Position numbers and translations under genes: made by a program. A model generated the notes under the pieces. The model worked only from the letters and a program-made list of their open reading frames with translations. It was not told where the DNA came from and did not search any database. DNA of 64,000 bases, taken from contig JAJTUP010000027.1 of NCBI GenBank assembly GCA_021399435.1, forward strand, positions 558,001 through 622,000, read 5' to 3'. Of this stretch, positions 11,828 through 22,286 are shown in pieces. This DNA is from Diaporthe sp. PMI_573. Taxonomy: Eukaryota; Ascomycota; Sordariomycetes; Diaporthales; Diaporthaceae. Every line of letters begins with the position of its first letter. The stretch's first letter is position 1.

Positions 11828-13694
11828 ATGAAGCTGTTTCCAGTTACCTCAGCCCTGCTGTTAGCTCTTGTTGCCGCAGCAACCTGGGCCTTTGAACAGA
11901 AGCCGATACCACCACCAGTGCACCTGCGAACCCCCACTGGCACAGCCGGTGATACCTGCAGATGCTTCCCCGGAGACGAGTGCTGGCCCTCCGATGCCGA
12001 GTGGTCGTCCCTGAACGCCACAGTTGGGGGACGACTCATCGCTACGGTCCCGCTTGGTTCGCCCTGTCATGATCCCTACTATGATGAAGAGCAGTGTGCG
12101 TACCTCCGGGACCAATGGCTGTACGCGGGTGTCCAGTAGGTGAAATCGCAAAATCGCCCTTGCTGCCACAGCGGACATATCTAACGAGATGCTATAGCCT
12201 CAACTCAAGCTCCAGCGTCATGGCCCCATTCTTCGCCAACCAGAGCTGCGACCCGTGGACTCCCCGTGACCGGCCATGTGAGCTGGGAGCATATGTCCGC
12301 TATGCCGTCAACGCCACTGGGACCAAGGACATTGCTGCCGCTGTCAACTTTTCTAGGGAGAAGAACGTCCGCTTGGTTGTCCGAAACACAGGCCACGACT
12401 ACCTCGGGCGGTCCACGGGCGCTGGGGCACTGGCAGTCTGGACTCACTATCTGAAGGATATCGCAACGGTCCATTGGAGTGGCAAAGATTTCGATGGCAC
12501 GGCTCTGAAGCTTGGTGCAGGAGTCCAGGGCTACGAGATGACACTGGCTGCTACCGCGCTCGGGCGTGTAGCTGTGGGAGGAGAATGTCCAACGGTCGGC
12601 GTGGCTGGAGGCTATACACAGAACGGTGGTCATTCTGCGATAAGTACAAACTTCGGGCTTGCTGCTGACCAGACACTGTCGTTTGATGTGGTCACTGCCA
12701 GTGGCGAACTTGTCACAGCTTCCAAGACAGAGAACAGCGATCTGTACTGGGCCCTGAGGTATGTCCATGAGCCATTGTCTCGTGAGAGGTGAGAAACAAC
12801 CACTCACACCTTCACAGTGGAGGTGGTGCCGGGAACTACGGCGTCGTTGTCTCAATGACAGTAAAGACCTATCCAGAAGCCATTGTCAGTGGCCTTCAGC
12901 TCTCGGTGGAAAAGATAAACAACGGAAACTCGACCGAGCAGGTCTTTGACGCCATAGATTTGTTCCACGCCGCCCTCCCGAGCCTCGTAGACTTCGGCAC
13001 AATGGTCATCTACTACTTCACGACCGATTATCTCACCATCTCGGCCCTGACGGCCTACAACAGGACGCAGAAGGAGCTCGAGCATGCTATGCAGCCCTTC
13101 CTCACGAACCTGGGGGCTCTGGGCCTCCACCACAGCGTCAACTACACCGAGAATCCAAGTTACTATGACCACTACAGCGCCTACTGGGGTCCACTACCAG
13201 ACGGCTGGATCCAAGTTGGAACAGCAAACTTTGGCGGCCGGCTAATCTCGCGGCCACAGCTGGCCAACTTCTCGGCCACGGCGCGCACCATTGCCGAAGA
13301 GGGTGGTATCTTCATCGGTGTGGGTACCAACGTGGGGCCGTTCGGCGGCGGCGAGAACGCGGTGCTGCCGGCATGGCGCGATGCCATCGTCTCGGCGACG
13401 CTCGAGGTTCCATTTTGCTTCGAGGATCCCTGGGCAGATGTGTTTGGGGAGCTTAATCTCATCACGGATGTTCTGCAGCCTGCTATTGAGGAGGCAACTC
13501 CTGGTATGGGGACATATATCAACGAGGGAGACTTCCGGCAGCCCAACTGGAAGGATGTATTTTATGGGGCTAATTATGACAAGCTTCTGTCTATAAAGCA
13601 GAAGTGGGACCCTGAAGGGCTGTTTTACTGCACCGTTGCTGTTGGGAGCGATAACTGGGTGGTTTCTGAGGATGGACGATTGTGCAAGGCTTGA
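11828..13694 (+). CDS. Secreted FAD-linked oxidase, berberine-bridge-enzyme type (PCMH + BBE domains)
   Basis: Exons 11828-12135, 12198-12758 and 12818-13694, 581 residues. The first intron must use GTAGGT at 12136, because TAG follows in frame. The gene encodes a signal peptide (about residues 1-20), then a PCMH FAD-binding domain. NTGHDYLG carries His169 and GGECPTVGVAGG carries Cys233, so FAD should be attached bicovalently as in glucooligosaccharide oxidase and many fungal BBE-like enzymes. The C-terminal BBE segment has NWKDVFYGANYDKL. Many N-x-S/T sites fit secretion. Such enzymes oxidise sugars or, in secondary metabolism, alkaloid- and polyketide-type alcohols, passing electrons to O2. 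The neighbouring P450, 137 bp away tail-to-tail, hints at a tailoring role, but the substrate is open. Confidence 0.92.
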
Positions 13695-13830
13695 TCTTCA
13701 CCAGTGGCAGATCCCGCAAAATTTACTCACAAATTTGCAGCCAGCCCGTATACATTCTCACCACTAACATCTGCGGTATCATCCGTCGGGCAACTGTAGT
13801 CCGTCCATAACTATACCAATGAGATTCAGA

Positions 13831-15552
13831 TCAAGCCGTCCTTGGTTTCAACTTGACCATCAACGGAATTCGCTCCCAGATTAGGTACGTGCGCTGCTTA
13901 TTCCACCAGTCGTCGTCCGGGCTCGCGAGCTCAAAGTCGAAATGCCACAAGAGCTTGGCCATGGTGATGCGTAGCTCAGCCCACGCAAGCCTGTACGAGA
14001 GTAAAACCAGTAGTTATCCCAGTTCTTTCACCATTATATATTAGAGACTTACGCCTTTCCTGCACACGATCTCAGTCCATGCGAGAACGGCTGACTCCCA
14101 CCATTTTCGTCACCTGCAAATTCGGAGTCCGGCGGTAGCTCCAGCCACCTCTCCGGGATAAAGGCCATGGGGAGCCTGAAATTGAGCCCCGAATGGGCAG
14201 CTGCCAACATGTGAACACCCACCCCGGTGCCCCCGGGGACGAACTTGCCATCAATGATCTCGCCATTATCAGGCACCGTCCGGGCAAGCGAACAACACAA
14301 CGCTGGGCGGAGGCGCATGGACTCCTCCAAACAGGCGGTTAGATACTTGCAGTGCATTGTGGACTGCATGGTGATCTCGTCTTTGGAACGGAACATGGAA
14401 CGTATCTTCTGCTTTAGGCGTGCCATCTTGTCGGGATTCCGTAGCAGTAGGTAGGTTAGGCCGGTCATGGTATCTGCGGTAGTGTTGCTCCCGGCCACGA
14501 TGAAAGTGCTCGCGAGCAGCGTCAGGTCGAGGCTGGAGAAATTCTCCTCTTGGTTCTCCAGGATGTAATACATAAAGTCCTTACCGGGATCCTTGGCTTG
14601 AAGCCGCGCCTGGACTTTCGCTGCTGACAGGGCAAGGTGTTTGCGTCGGGCCTCACGGGCGTACTTGGGCGTCAGGAATTGCAGGACAGACATCAGGCCG
14701 TACTGAAGGGCGAACTGGAAGAAAACGACGGATTTGGCGCGGTTGCCGAGGACTTGCAGATGTGGCTGGTCTGCCTGGTTGAGGCAGTTCGCGGTGGTGC
14801 CAAAGGCAAGCTCTGACCAATAGAGCCAGCTTCAGCGAGATCTCTGGACGCAGAGACGCGGGCTTACGTGCCGGTGATCACATCATAAGACAAAAGATTC
14901 AACCACTTCGCCATATCCACCGGGCCGTGCTTGCAGCTCTCGAGCAGCTGGGAAATAAGGGTATCGGAATGTGCCTGTAGGTACTTTTCCTGGTCCCTTA
15001 CGGCCCTCTCGCTAAAGGCCGGGCTGATGGCCTTCCTGAGCCTGGCGTGGCCCTCCGAGGTCTCGGTCATGAGCGCCCTCTTACCGTTGATCTCGACGGG
15101 CGCAATTCCACGTCCGTCGACGGCCTTTTCAAACTCGGGAGAGCGTTGCCCATATATCTTCCTCCAGGCGGTCGAGGCCGTGTACGATAGCTCGTTAGGG
15201 GCTATGCGGACGACAGGGCCGTATTGGTTGTGGAGGTCGCGTATGCGTCAGCCAAGCCGGCCTCTGAAGTTGAAGTAGTTCCAAGGGAGGCGTGAAGTCG
15301 CCCATAGCTTAGGTCCCGGGTAAGACGACAAAGGGTGGAAGACGAGGTTGTACACCACATTTACCACGACGAGGCGGATGATGAGCTGTGATAATCAGTA
15401 TCAGTGTTCTGAGCACACTTCGAGATTGCTATCAAAAAGAGAGGTACCGGCAGATGGAAACTCACAAGGAACAGAATGCCCATCAAAATGCTACTGCTGG
15501 CCACGAGTAGGTACGTCCGAGCGCCATCTACCGCCCTATATGCTGCTTCCAT
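13831..15552 (-). pseudogene. Cytochrome P450, apparently disrupted
   Basis: Minus strand. Exon-like pieces are 15552-15466, 15385-14868, 14812-14053 and 13990-13831. The N-terminal membrane anchor runs across the first intron. Conserved P450 elements are the proline hinge YPGPKLW, I-helix AGSNTTADT, K-helix EESMR, PERW, and the heme loop FSHGLRSCAG with its Cys. Two defects are visible. An in-frame TGA (plus coordinates 15248-15250) lies between FRGRLG and RIRDLHNQYG, where no intron could remove it. The second intron, with GTAAGC donor and CAG acceptor (55 nt), joins phase 2 to an exon needing phase 1, so the frame is lost; only an implausible 38-nt intron would keep it. Everything else is well preserved, so inactivation looks recent, or the assembly has errors. 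Neighbours suggest a tailoring cluster. Confidence 0.8.
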
Positions 15553-16364
15553 TTCTGCAAGAGCTCCTGCGAAACTCCCGTGATCCTGCCAATGCCAAGT
15601 TGATTTTCGCTGCCTGAAATTATTGTTGAGAAGAATGACTACTATGCGGCTCTAATTTGTAATTCTAGGTAGTACCGGCTACTAGTATTCTTTACAGTCT
15701 CTGTGCATGGGTGCAGTAACTCTCCATTGCACATATGCCGGGGCTCTTTCCTGACGGGCCACCTAACTCGAGAGCTTTAAGAATGAGAGGAGGCGACCCG
15801 ATCCCAAACATACTGCTGAAACAACTGTCCAATTGATTCATCGTTCCCACCCACGCGGTTGCCGGCTGTTGATCTACTATCCACAATATCAGTCGAAAGG
15901 CATGACTCGTTCCGAGAGAAGATAGATAGTCCCCCGATACTCTGACTCGTGCTGGTCCTGGAGCCCATTTAAGCTGGGGTTTGCTACCAGGGAACGCCGG
16001 TTGACCGTTTCGATATGGCTCACTTCGCTAGCATTTTGACCAGAATCTCCCCCTTTAACAGTACAGTCAGAGAAGCCGCCAGCGAATAGGATGTTCCATG
16101 AACAGCACGTTGTCAGATGGATGGCCTCGCACATGATGCCCACATCCTCTCAGGTTATCGGCCGTAGTCTGAGACAGTGGATACACGACTTGCGACACGA
16201 GGGCGTCGATATGGCGACGGTTGTCGTGATAATGACTTCGAACATGATCAAATATCGCGCCTCGTCGAGCGAACGACGCCCACGTACATAACTACCAATC
16301 TTGGTCTTAGGAACCTGCCTTGCTCGAGGCTGTGACAACAAATAGCCCAAACCGTTGTTTCAAG
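15553..16364. other. Intergenic region between divergent P450 and sulfotransferase-like genes
   Basis: Head-to-head spacer of 812 bp. No ORF with a recognisable family and no clear repeat. It presumably holds both promoters. Confidence 0.6.
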
Positions 16365-17341
16365 ATGTCTCAACCAATATCGTTAGCCTCGGAGTCCCAA
16401 GAGACGCTGCCCATTAAGCCAATGCAAATACTGTCCCTCGGTATGACAAGAACGGGTAAAAGCCACGCACACAGGCCCATCCCTATCCACGGCCATCCCA
16501 TTCTAATTAGCATACCCGTATAGGCTCCTCTTCCATAGCACAAGCCCTCGCCATCCTGGGGTATAAAAACATCCACCATGTGGTCAAGGACGTCGGCAAC
16601 GCTGGCGACTGGCCAGTCCTGTCGCGGGCGGCCGACTCGCTCTTTCCCAGCCTGCCGACCTACACAGGCGCGTCATTCACCCGCGCCGACTGGGATCAGG
16701 TCTTTGGCAAGTACGAGGGCGCGACCGACGTCGCGTCCTTCTTCGCCTTGCCCCTGATGGAAGCTTACCCGGATGCCAAGGTCATTCTTGTCGAGCGGGA
16801 CGTCGAAACCTGGTACGCCAGCATGGAGGCTATTTGGACCACGACGTGGGGCTGGCGCGCCTTCTTGATCATCCATGTCATCGGGCGGCTCAAGGGGTTG
16901 CAGGGCGGGCTGACGATCCGCAAGATCATGCTGGGGTTCTACGAGGCCGGGAACGTCGGGGAGATGAGGCACAATGCGAGGGAGCGTTATCGTAGCCATT
17001 ACGCCGAGGTCAGGGCTGCTGCGCCAGAGGGCCACCTGTTGGAATATAAGGTCGAGGATGGTTGGGGTCCGCTGTGTGCGTTCCTGGGAAAGCCGGTGCC
17101 AGAGATGCCATTTCCGCATGCGAACAAGAGGAAAGATCATGTGGCTCGTGTTGCAGCGCGACAGAATATGTTCTTGAAGATGATTGCTCTGGAAATGCTG
17201 AAAAAGGTGTGGCCCGGCGTGGTCCTGGCCGTTGCCGCAGGGTTGGGCTATTGGGCAGGGCAGGAGAGGGGATACGGCCTCTATCTTGTTGCATTACGGT
17301 GGAGGAACTGGTGTTCTGGGCATTCAATGAATGCGAGGTGA
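16365..17341 (+). CDS. P-loop sulfotransferase-like protein (Sulfotransfer_4-type)
   Basis: Exons 16365-16455 and 16524-17341, 302 residues. The intron splits the P-loop GMTRTGSSSIAQALAILGY, the 5'-phosphosulfate-binding motif of the family. VILVERDVETWYASM matches the 3'-phosphate-binding region (ERDPxxWxxS pattern). A final hydrophobic segment, about residues 255-280 with WPGVVLAVAAGLGYWAG, is a likely C-terminal membrane anchor. Fungal members are mostly uncharacterised and are common beside secondary-metabolism genes; they may transfer sulfate from PAPS or have lost that activity. The gene diverges from the P450 pseudogene. Family call is good, reaction unproven. Confidence 0.85.
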
Positions 17342-18257
17342 CCTGAAAACCCCTTCAGAATCAATATTCAATGCCTACTCCTGCCAACGGCCATCTTGGG
17401 GCCCGAGGTCACGAGGTTTGTTCAGATTCACATGGTGGCATATTTTATGGTTGGTCGGTACCTCGCGCTTCAAAGACGCCCTTTAAAACACGAGAATAGA
17501 TCATTGCAAGATGTTTGTACATAGCTGAAGCTGTAGTGGTTAGCTAAAGTCCTGGGTAATCTGTGGACTGAGCGTGACGGCTCTCCAGTGCGTTCAAACA
17601 ACGCCCTCCGTGCGGACCATGTATGCATAAAAATCGTCCTGGATGTGCCAGCCACAAGTGTTTATTTGAAATGATGATCAGAAGAAATAGAGAAGAGGAA
17701 TATTGTAACGACAAAGTGAACAAGTTCTAAAAGATTGTACCATAGAACTTCGGAGTTGAATGGTGCCCAGAAGCGTCAGAGGTAGAATCAGTCACCACCG
17801 CCTAAAGGCAGTTGCACCACACAAACAAAGTGCTGATATAGAAATATCGTATCTACGAAGGCTAATGCGAAGAGGATATTCCTGTGTTGCACAAGTTGAC
17901 GATGGCCCTGGAATCAACGCCCAGAAACACGTCATTCTTCCAGCCAGTTAAACGTCTTTGTCATGACCGTAAGAATCGTTTCAATAGCTTTCTTACAACA
18001 TAATGTCTCATGAGCGTGCGAAAATGCCATTCACTAAAGGGCCGATACTCACAAAGAACCCCTTGTCATACTGCTGTCGCTGCCGTGTTCATAAGTGTAC
18101 TTCCTTCCTTGTTGTGAGATACCACAAAGGATCTGACTGGCTAAGAGTTCAATCAACGTTACCTAGGTATAGAGAAGAATACATATATAAATATCGCTAA
18201 TGAAAATACAGTTGAGGTTAGAGCCTGAATCAACAATCTCAACACAGAGATCTTTTC
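17342..18257. other. Intergenic region, 0.9 kb
   Basis: AT content is somewhat higher than in neighbouring genes. Only short ORFs occur and none is recognised. A single ACCTAGGT motif lies near 18161. Confidence 0.55.
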
Positions 18258-18674
18258 ATGCTCAGGAATCTTCACGGGCATATACAACAGATTGTCCAGA
18301 GACTAAGGAATATGGCAGGACACAAGTCGGCCAACCTGGATGCGGAGGTCTCCAAGATCTTTGTCGAATCGGATAAGGCACGTGGGGTAGACGCTTTTGA
18401 AGCTGCGGCTTTGCAAATCCCTCAAACTGCGAGGCCGGGCAGCGACTCTCCGCTCAAGAAAACCTTTGCTCTTGAGGAAGGCAAGGGCAGCGCAAGCACT
18501 CGGTTTGTTCCCACACCACGCCTGGAGCACAAGGCTGACAGTGAGGCCCAGCCACAGCAAGTGCCTAAAGGTGAATGGGTTTGCTGCCGCTGCGATGTTA
18601 CTAATACTTTGGCGGGCCCTGCTTGCTGGAACTGTAAATCCCACTATGTGTGTCGAAACTGTTACTCGGCCTAA
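18258..18674 (+). CDS. Small RanBP2-type zinc-finger protein
   Basis: Single exon, 138 residues; a second in-frame Met at 18312 could be the true start. The N-terminal two-thirds is low in hydrophobics and probably disordered. The C terminus has GEWVCCRCDVTNT followed by CWNC. This fits the RanBP2 finger pattern W-x-C-x2-C-x3-N-x6-C-x2-C exactly, and an additional CRNC pair follows in the last six residues. Such fingers bind RNA or ubiquitin in other proteins. Small fungal proteins ending in this finger are common but uncharacterised, so I give no function. It stands alone, without an operon-like partner. Confidence 0.7.
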   Translation: MLRNLHGHIQQIVQRLRNMAGHKSANLDAEVSKIFVESDKARGVDAFEAAALQIPQTARPGSDSPLKKTFALEEGKGSASTRFVPTPRLEHKADSEAQPQQVPKGEWVCCRCDVTNTLAGPACWNCKSHYVCRNCYSA

Positions 18675-19400
18675 GGCACAGTTGTGAGTAGCTGATTGAG
18701 TTTGTTGTTTCTTGGGATCTTTGGTGCGTAGTTAAGACGATTGTTAGAGAAGCTAGATTCTGAATTTAAGCTACAGACTCCGGTATCCGAAGTTCATGTC
18801 CGTGAAATGTTGCTGCCATGTTTGACCTCTTTTCTGAACGCACCTCCTGAAAGCAGGTTTGCCTGCAGATGATTTGCTCCCTAAGACGCCTTGGCATGCT
18901 CATCATAGCCCTCACGCCAGGCCTTTGTCCGCTTTAAGTAATGCTCTAACATAACACCGGTCATGGAGGCAGTGGTCCATCCCGCAGCCCCTGTTAGAAG
19001 ATTCACGGTCCACATATATGCCAGTGCCTTTTGTCCAGTTTACCTTTGGGAAGAAATGTTTTCCATTTTTAGTACTTTCCCTCTACTTAGCGGGGAAGAA
19101 GAATAAATGGATACTTTCTTAGTTAAAGCACTTCTTTAAGAGGGAAGGTACCTTTCTAGTATAACAAACTAACTTAAGGTATACAGATTTATTTAATATA
19201 TCTATAAGTTAGCTGGATTAGGTATAGTTAGACTGTAGAAATCGTCTCTAGTTACCTATTTAGGGTATTTAGTATAGTTATCCTAAGTATAAGGATAGTA
19301 TGTGGTCAATATATGGTGGTTGTTATAAGAATATTAGAGTTTTGGTGTAGATTTACACCAAAAAAAAACGCCTAGATGTAGCGAGGTTTTGGCGCCTACT
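18675..19400. other. Intergenic spacer leading into AT-rich block
   Basis: Ordinary composition to about 19040, then a strongly AT/TA-rich block to about 19385 (separate entry). No gene seen. Confidence 0.6.
19045..19385. repeat. AT/TA-rich block, probably RIP-mutated repeat remnant
   Basis: About 340 bp very rich in TA, TAG and TATA steps and full of stops in every frame, in sharp contrast to the GC-rich surroundings. Repeat-induced point mutation turns CpA into TpA in duplicated DNA of filamentous ascomycetes and leaves this kind of sequence. The parent repeat cannot be identified by eye. It directly abuts the kinase-like gene. Confidence 0.55.
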
Positions 19401-21409
19401 ATGCCGGCAGGCGTATGGGGCCACCGAAGGGAAGACCCACGGGTACCCTGCCAGCCTGTTATCCCGGAGATTCTGCCGCCCTGCATCTGGCTATTACGGA
19501 TTCTCTCAACGACAACGACATTGCAACAACACAGCGATGCACAGCCGAATGACCTCCCACTGAACTATCGTCTACAGCGACTATGCAGTTATGTTGCGTC
19601 GTGCAATGAAATTGTGGCGCGACATCTCACATCACCTGCTGTAACGCTCGTGAATCCCGGAACAGCAACCAAGGGCGGAATCACCAACCAAGCGACGTCT
19701 ATTGCTACATCACCTCTTATGCGTATTATCGCACTCAGCTCCCTCACCATGCAGGGCAGTGGCTATCTGCCCAACAACACCCAGTGGGAGGACATTCGCC
19801 GCGGCAGAGGTCTCATCTGGGCTACTGGCACCCTCAGTTTTACGACCGCTGGCGACACACCTGCCCCTGCGCATCTGGACAGTGATTACGAGGCTCCGGC
19901 TAGTGATGATTCTTCATCCATGTCCGGCCAGTCTGGTGGGAATCAGCTTCATGACGGTGACAAACGGCATACTCCTGGGCATGGGCTGTCAACGTCGAAC
20001 GGGCCGGCGCCAATGCATACACCGCCCTGCTCCACACCACCGCGTCCAGCCCCCGATGCCCACAGGCGGACATCTTTCTACCCGTCGCCTCGGTCCCCGA
20101 GTGGACCGATAACATTGGGAAAACACGGCAGACAGGATGAAATTTCTCCAAACGGTGACATTTCATTTAGGGATGAGAGGCGGGCCGAGTCTGGAAAACG
20201 GACAAAGGTAGATCATGGCCATGACAATGGCACCGCAACTTCTCACCCGTCACTCCAGTCGTCTCCTAGGTCAAGGTCACCACCTGTCCAAACCGTCAGC
20301 ATTTCCCAGAGCCTCTACTGCACACAGCAATGTCTTCGATCTTTGACCAGGCCTGGCGAACAAGATGACCGCGAATGCCCCAACTACGCCGAACATGGCC
20401 GTAATGCCTCTCAAAAGCCGATTACCGCCAAAAAGCTGCGCCGATGTTTGCGGACTCAACTCGGTGTAAAAGCGAAAGACCTGCCATCAGACTATGATTG
20501 GGGCTATTGTATTCTCACTTCCGCCGTGGGGAACGCCCCGATGTTGAAGGTGCGGCTGGGCATATCCGGACACGTTTTCCTCGCAAAGGGTTTTGCGCCC
20601 TCTGATCTAAAGAAGATGCACAGAGAGGCCACTTTCTATACCCGCCTCCACCATCTCCAAGGCATATTTGTGCCTGTCTGTCTGGGCACGATGGAGCTAC
20701 AGGGCGACGAGGTTCTGAAGCACGACACCTGTGACGGTGAACTCGTGATCGCGGGGTTACTGTTGCTCGGGTGGGCCGGCTACGGAGTAGACAGCTGGCC
20801 GCATATGGGACTGAGCCGGAGAGGAGAGGCCGACCATGCTTTTGTCCGCGATCTTACAATCGAGGCGCGCAAGACCCTAACGGAAATTCACAAGGTGGGT
20901 GTATGGCACAGGGATGTGGCCCTGCGAAACGTGCTTTGTGCGATCGTTTCGGCGACAAGACCACGGACCTTGCCCAAAATGGCAGTTGCAGATCATGTTC
21001 ATTGACTTTGAGTTGAGTTGGACACGAACAAAATACAGGCAGTACCAACGGCGCAGGTTGCAGGGCGCAAACGAGGAGGGGAAGACGGACGAAGAATCGA
21101 ATAAGGAGTTTGCTGGAAAATTGTCAAGCGAACTGGACAAGTGCGCAGAGGAGATGGAGGTATGGTGTAAACCGTTGGATGCGCAACTTCGATGTACGCA
21201 TCCATGTCATAACATGTTAAATCCATAGGAGCCAACCGATGAAGGCAACAAATTCCTTCTCCTTGCCAGCTACAGCAGTCTGTCAGTGCCATTAACTAAG
21301 TCTTGTCCCAATTTTGATGTAACTGTTTTACTGCCTGCAGGATGATCAACAAGACAGCAGTCAGGACCCTCAGTCATCCCATGCCGCTACTGAACCACCC
21401 CCGAGCTAG
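19401..21409 (+). CDS. Fungal kinase-like protein with long disordered N terminus, possibly broken
   Basis: A long first exon (19401-20930, 510 codons) has a Ser/Pro-rich central part. A C-terminal kinase-like domain follows: VFLAKGF (candidate ATP lysine), HREATFYTRL (candidate helix C glutamate) and WHRDVALRN (catalytic loop). The frame then runs out, while MFIDFELSW (DFG-like DFE) follows in another frame from 20992. A 61-nt GT..AG intron at 20931-20991 joins them in phase 0 but has a weak donor and branch, and deletes the usual loop between N and DFE. The skipped bases read CDRFGDKTTDLAQNG in the third frame, which looks like that missing loop, so two small frameshifts are an alternative. 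Further phase-0 introns (21160-21228, 21286-21340) would carry the frame to a TAG at 21407. The domain resembles a kinase-like family that I recall, from memory, as expanded in some Sordariomycetes. Role unknown. Confidence 0.55.
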
Positions 21410-21638
21410 CTATTATAGGTACTAAAGTACCTATAAGTATTGCTAAAAGTAGTGACTAAGCTAGAGGCTGGCTCTAATTAGCTAGTAGATGCTCTATAGA
21501 TGGGTTATTGCTAGTCTAGTCTATAGACACTACACCTTTAAACCTTAGTAATATTAATATAGTTCTATATAACCTTTATCCTAATTAGTCCTGTTCTTTA
21601 GGATTTGAAAATCTGCTAAAAATAGAAAACTTTTCCTC
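21410..21638. repeat. Second AT/TA-rich block, probably RIP-mutated
   Basis: About 230 bp dominated by TA, CTAG and TATAG steps with stops in all frames, similar in texture to the block at 19045-19385. It begins immediately after the putative stop of the kinase-like gene and ends at the stop codon of the GGCT-like gene. No obvious terminal repeats pair the two blocks by eye. Confidence 0.5.
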
Positions 21639-22017
21639 CTAAAGCTGCGTATCCTCCAGCGTCACCACCTGTACTTTGTACAGCGAGTTCTCAAAAGCAT
21701 CCAAGATTGCCCACTCTTTGGGACTGAGTCCACGGCTGGAGATCCAAAGTTAGTGACCCTGGGTGATCTAGTGTATTTCACAGCCCGTTGTGTTCTTACT
21801 AGATGCGACCGTGAGCCTCAGAAGACGCGTCGTGAACGAGCCCTGGAAATGGCTGGTCTGGAAGCCGAGAAACGCGGTACCCCGGGGCTCTTGCCAGCTC
21901 ATTATCAGGCACGCGATCCAGCAGGGCCGCAATAACCGCTTCTAACAGAAGCGAGCCATAAGCAAACAAGTCGGGTGCTGATCGCGCGAGTGCGAAGCGT
22001 TTGCTCTCGGTGGCCAT
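21639..22017 (-). CDS. Gamma-glutamylcyclotransferase-fold protein (AIG2-like)
   Basis: Minus strand, exons 22017-21800 and 21735-21639. The intron has a GTAAGA donor and a CACTAAC branch before CAG. The start ATESKRF at 22017 gives 104 residues; in-frame Mets at 22053 and 22062 would add 12 or 15. FAYGSLL is the hallmark glycine-rich loop, GYRVSRLPDQPFPGLV follows, and YRGLSPKEWAILDAFENSLY contains the glutamate that serves as catalytic acid/base in GGCT enzymes. AIG2/GGCT-like proteins cyclise gamma-glutamyl-amines or peptides to 5-oxoproline; fungal short forms have unknown substrates. It diverges from lipB with about 270 bp between starts. Its 3' end touches an AT-rich block. Confidence 0.82.
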
Positions 22018-22286
22018 GGCTTTTGAGTATGTGCAAGAAATTGGTCTGATCATCAAGTACAAAGTCAGGGTTAGGATGGCACTTATGTAATCACCAAAAC
22101 GTCACTTCAGAGAATCCGTCCTGTCTTGGTAGGCTTGCTTACTCCGTCCGTACTTGACCTGACCGAGCGCTTCACTTCACCCAAGTTGGATGGATCAAGC
22201 CGTAAACTCACCCACCTAGATGACAACAAGACCAATAATGCCAACCCCAATATATATATCCAGTAACACATGACATTGGAGGCACC
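22018..22286. promoter_or_regulatory. Shared divergent promoter, GGCT-like gene / lipB
   Basis: A 269-bp spacer between two divergent start codons must hold both core promoters. A TATATATA run at about 22252-22259 lies 28 bp before the lipB ATG, close enough that it may mark the lipB leader rather than a TATA box. Confidence 0.4.

Noticed and set aside
15248..15250. Idea that RIP created the P450 stop codon
   Set aside because: If the ancestor was TGG, the changed C on the other strand is not followed by A, so it is not the CpA context that RIP prefers; the ancestral codon is unknown.
19389..19400. Upstream TTG start for the kinase-like gene
   Set aside because: Non-ATG start without support; the first in-frame ATG is at 19401.
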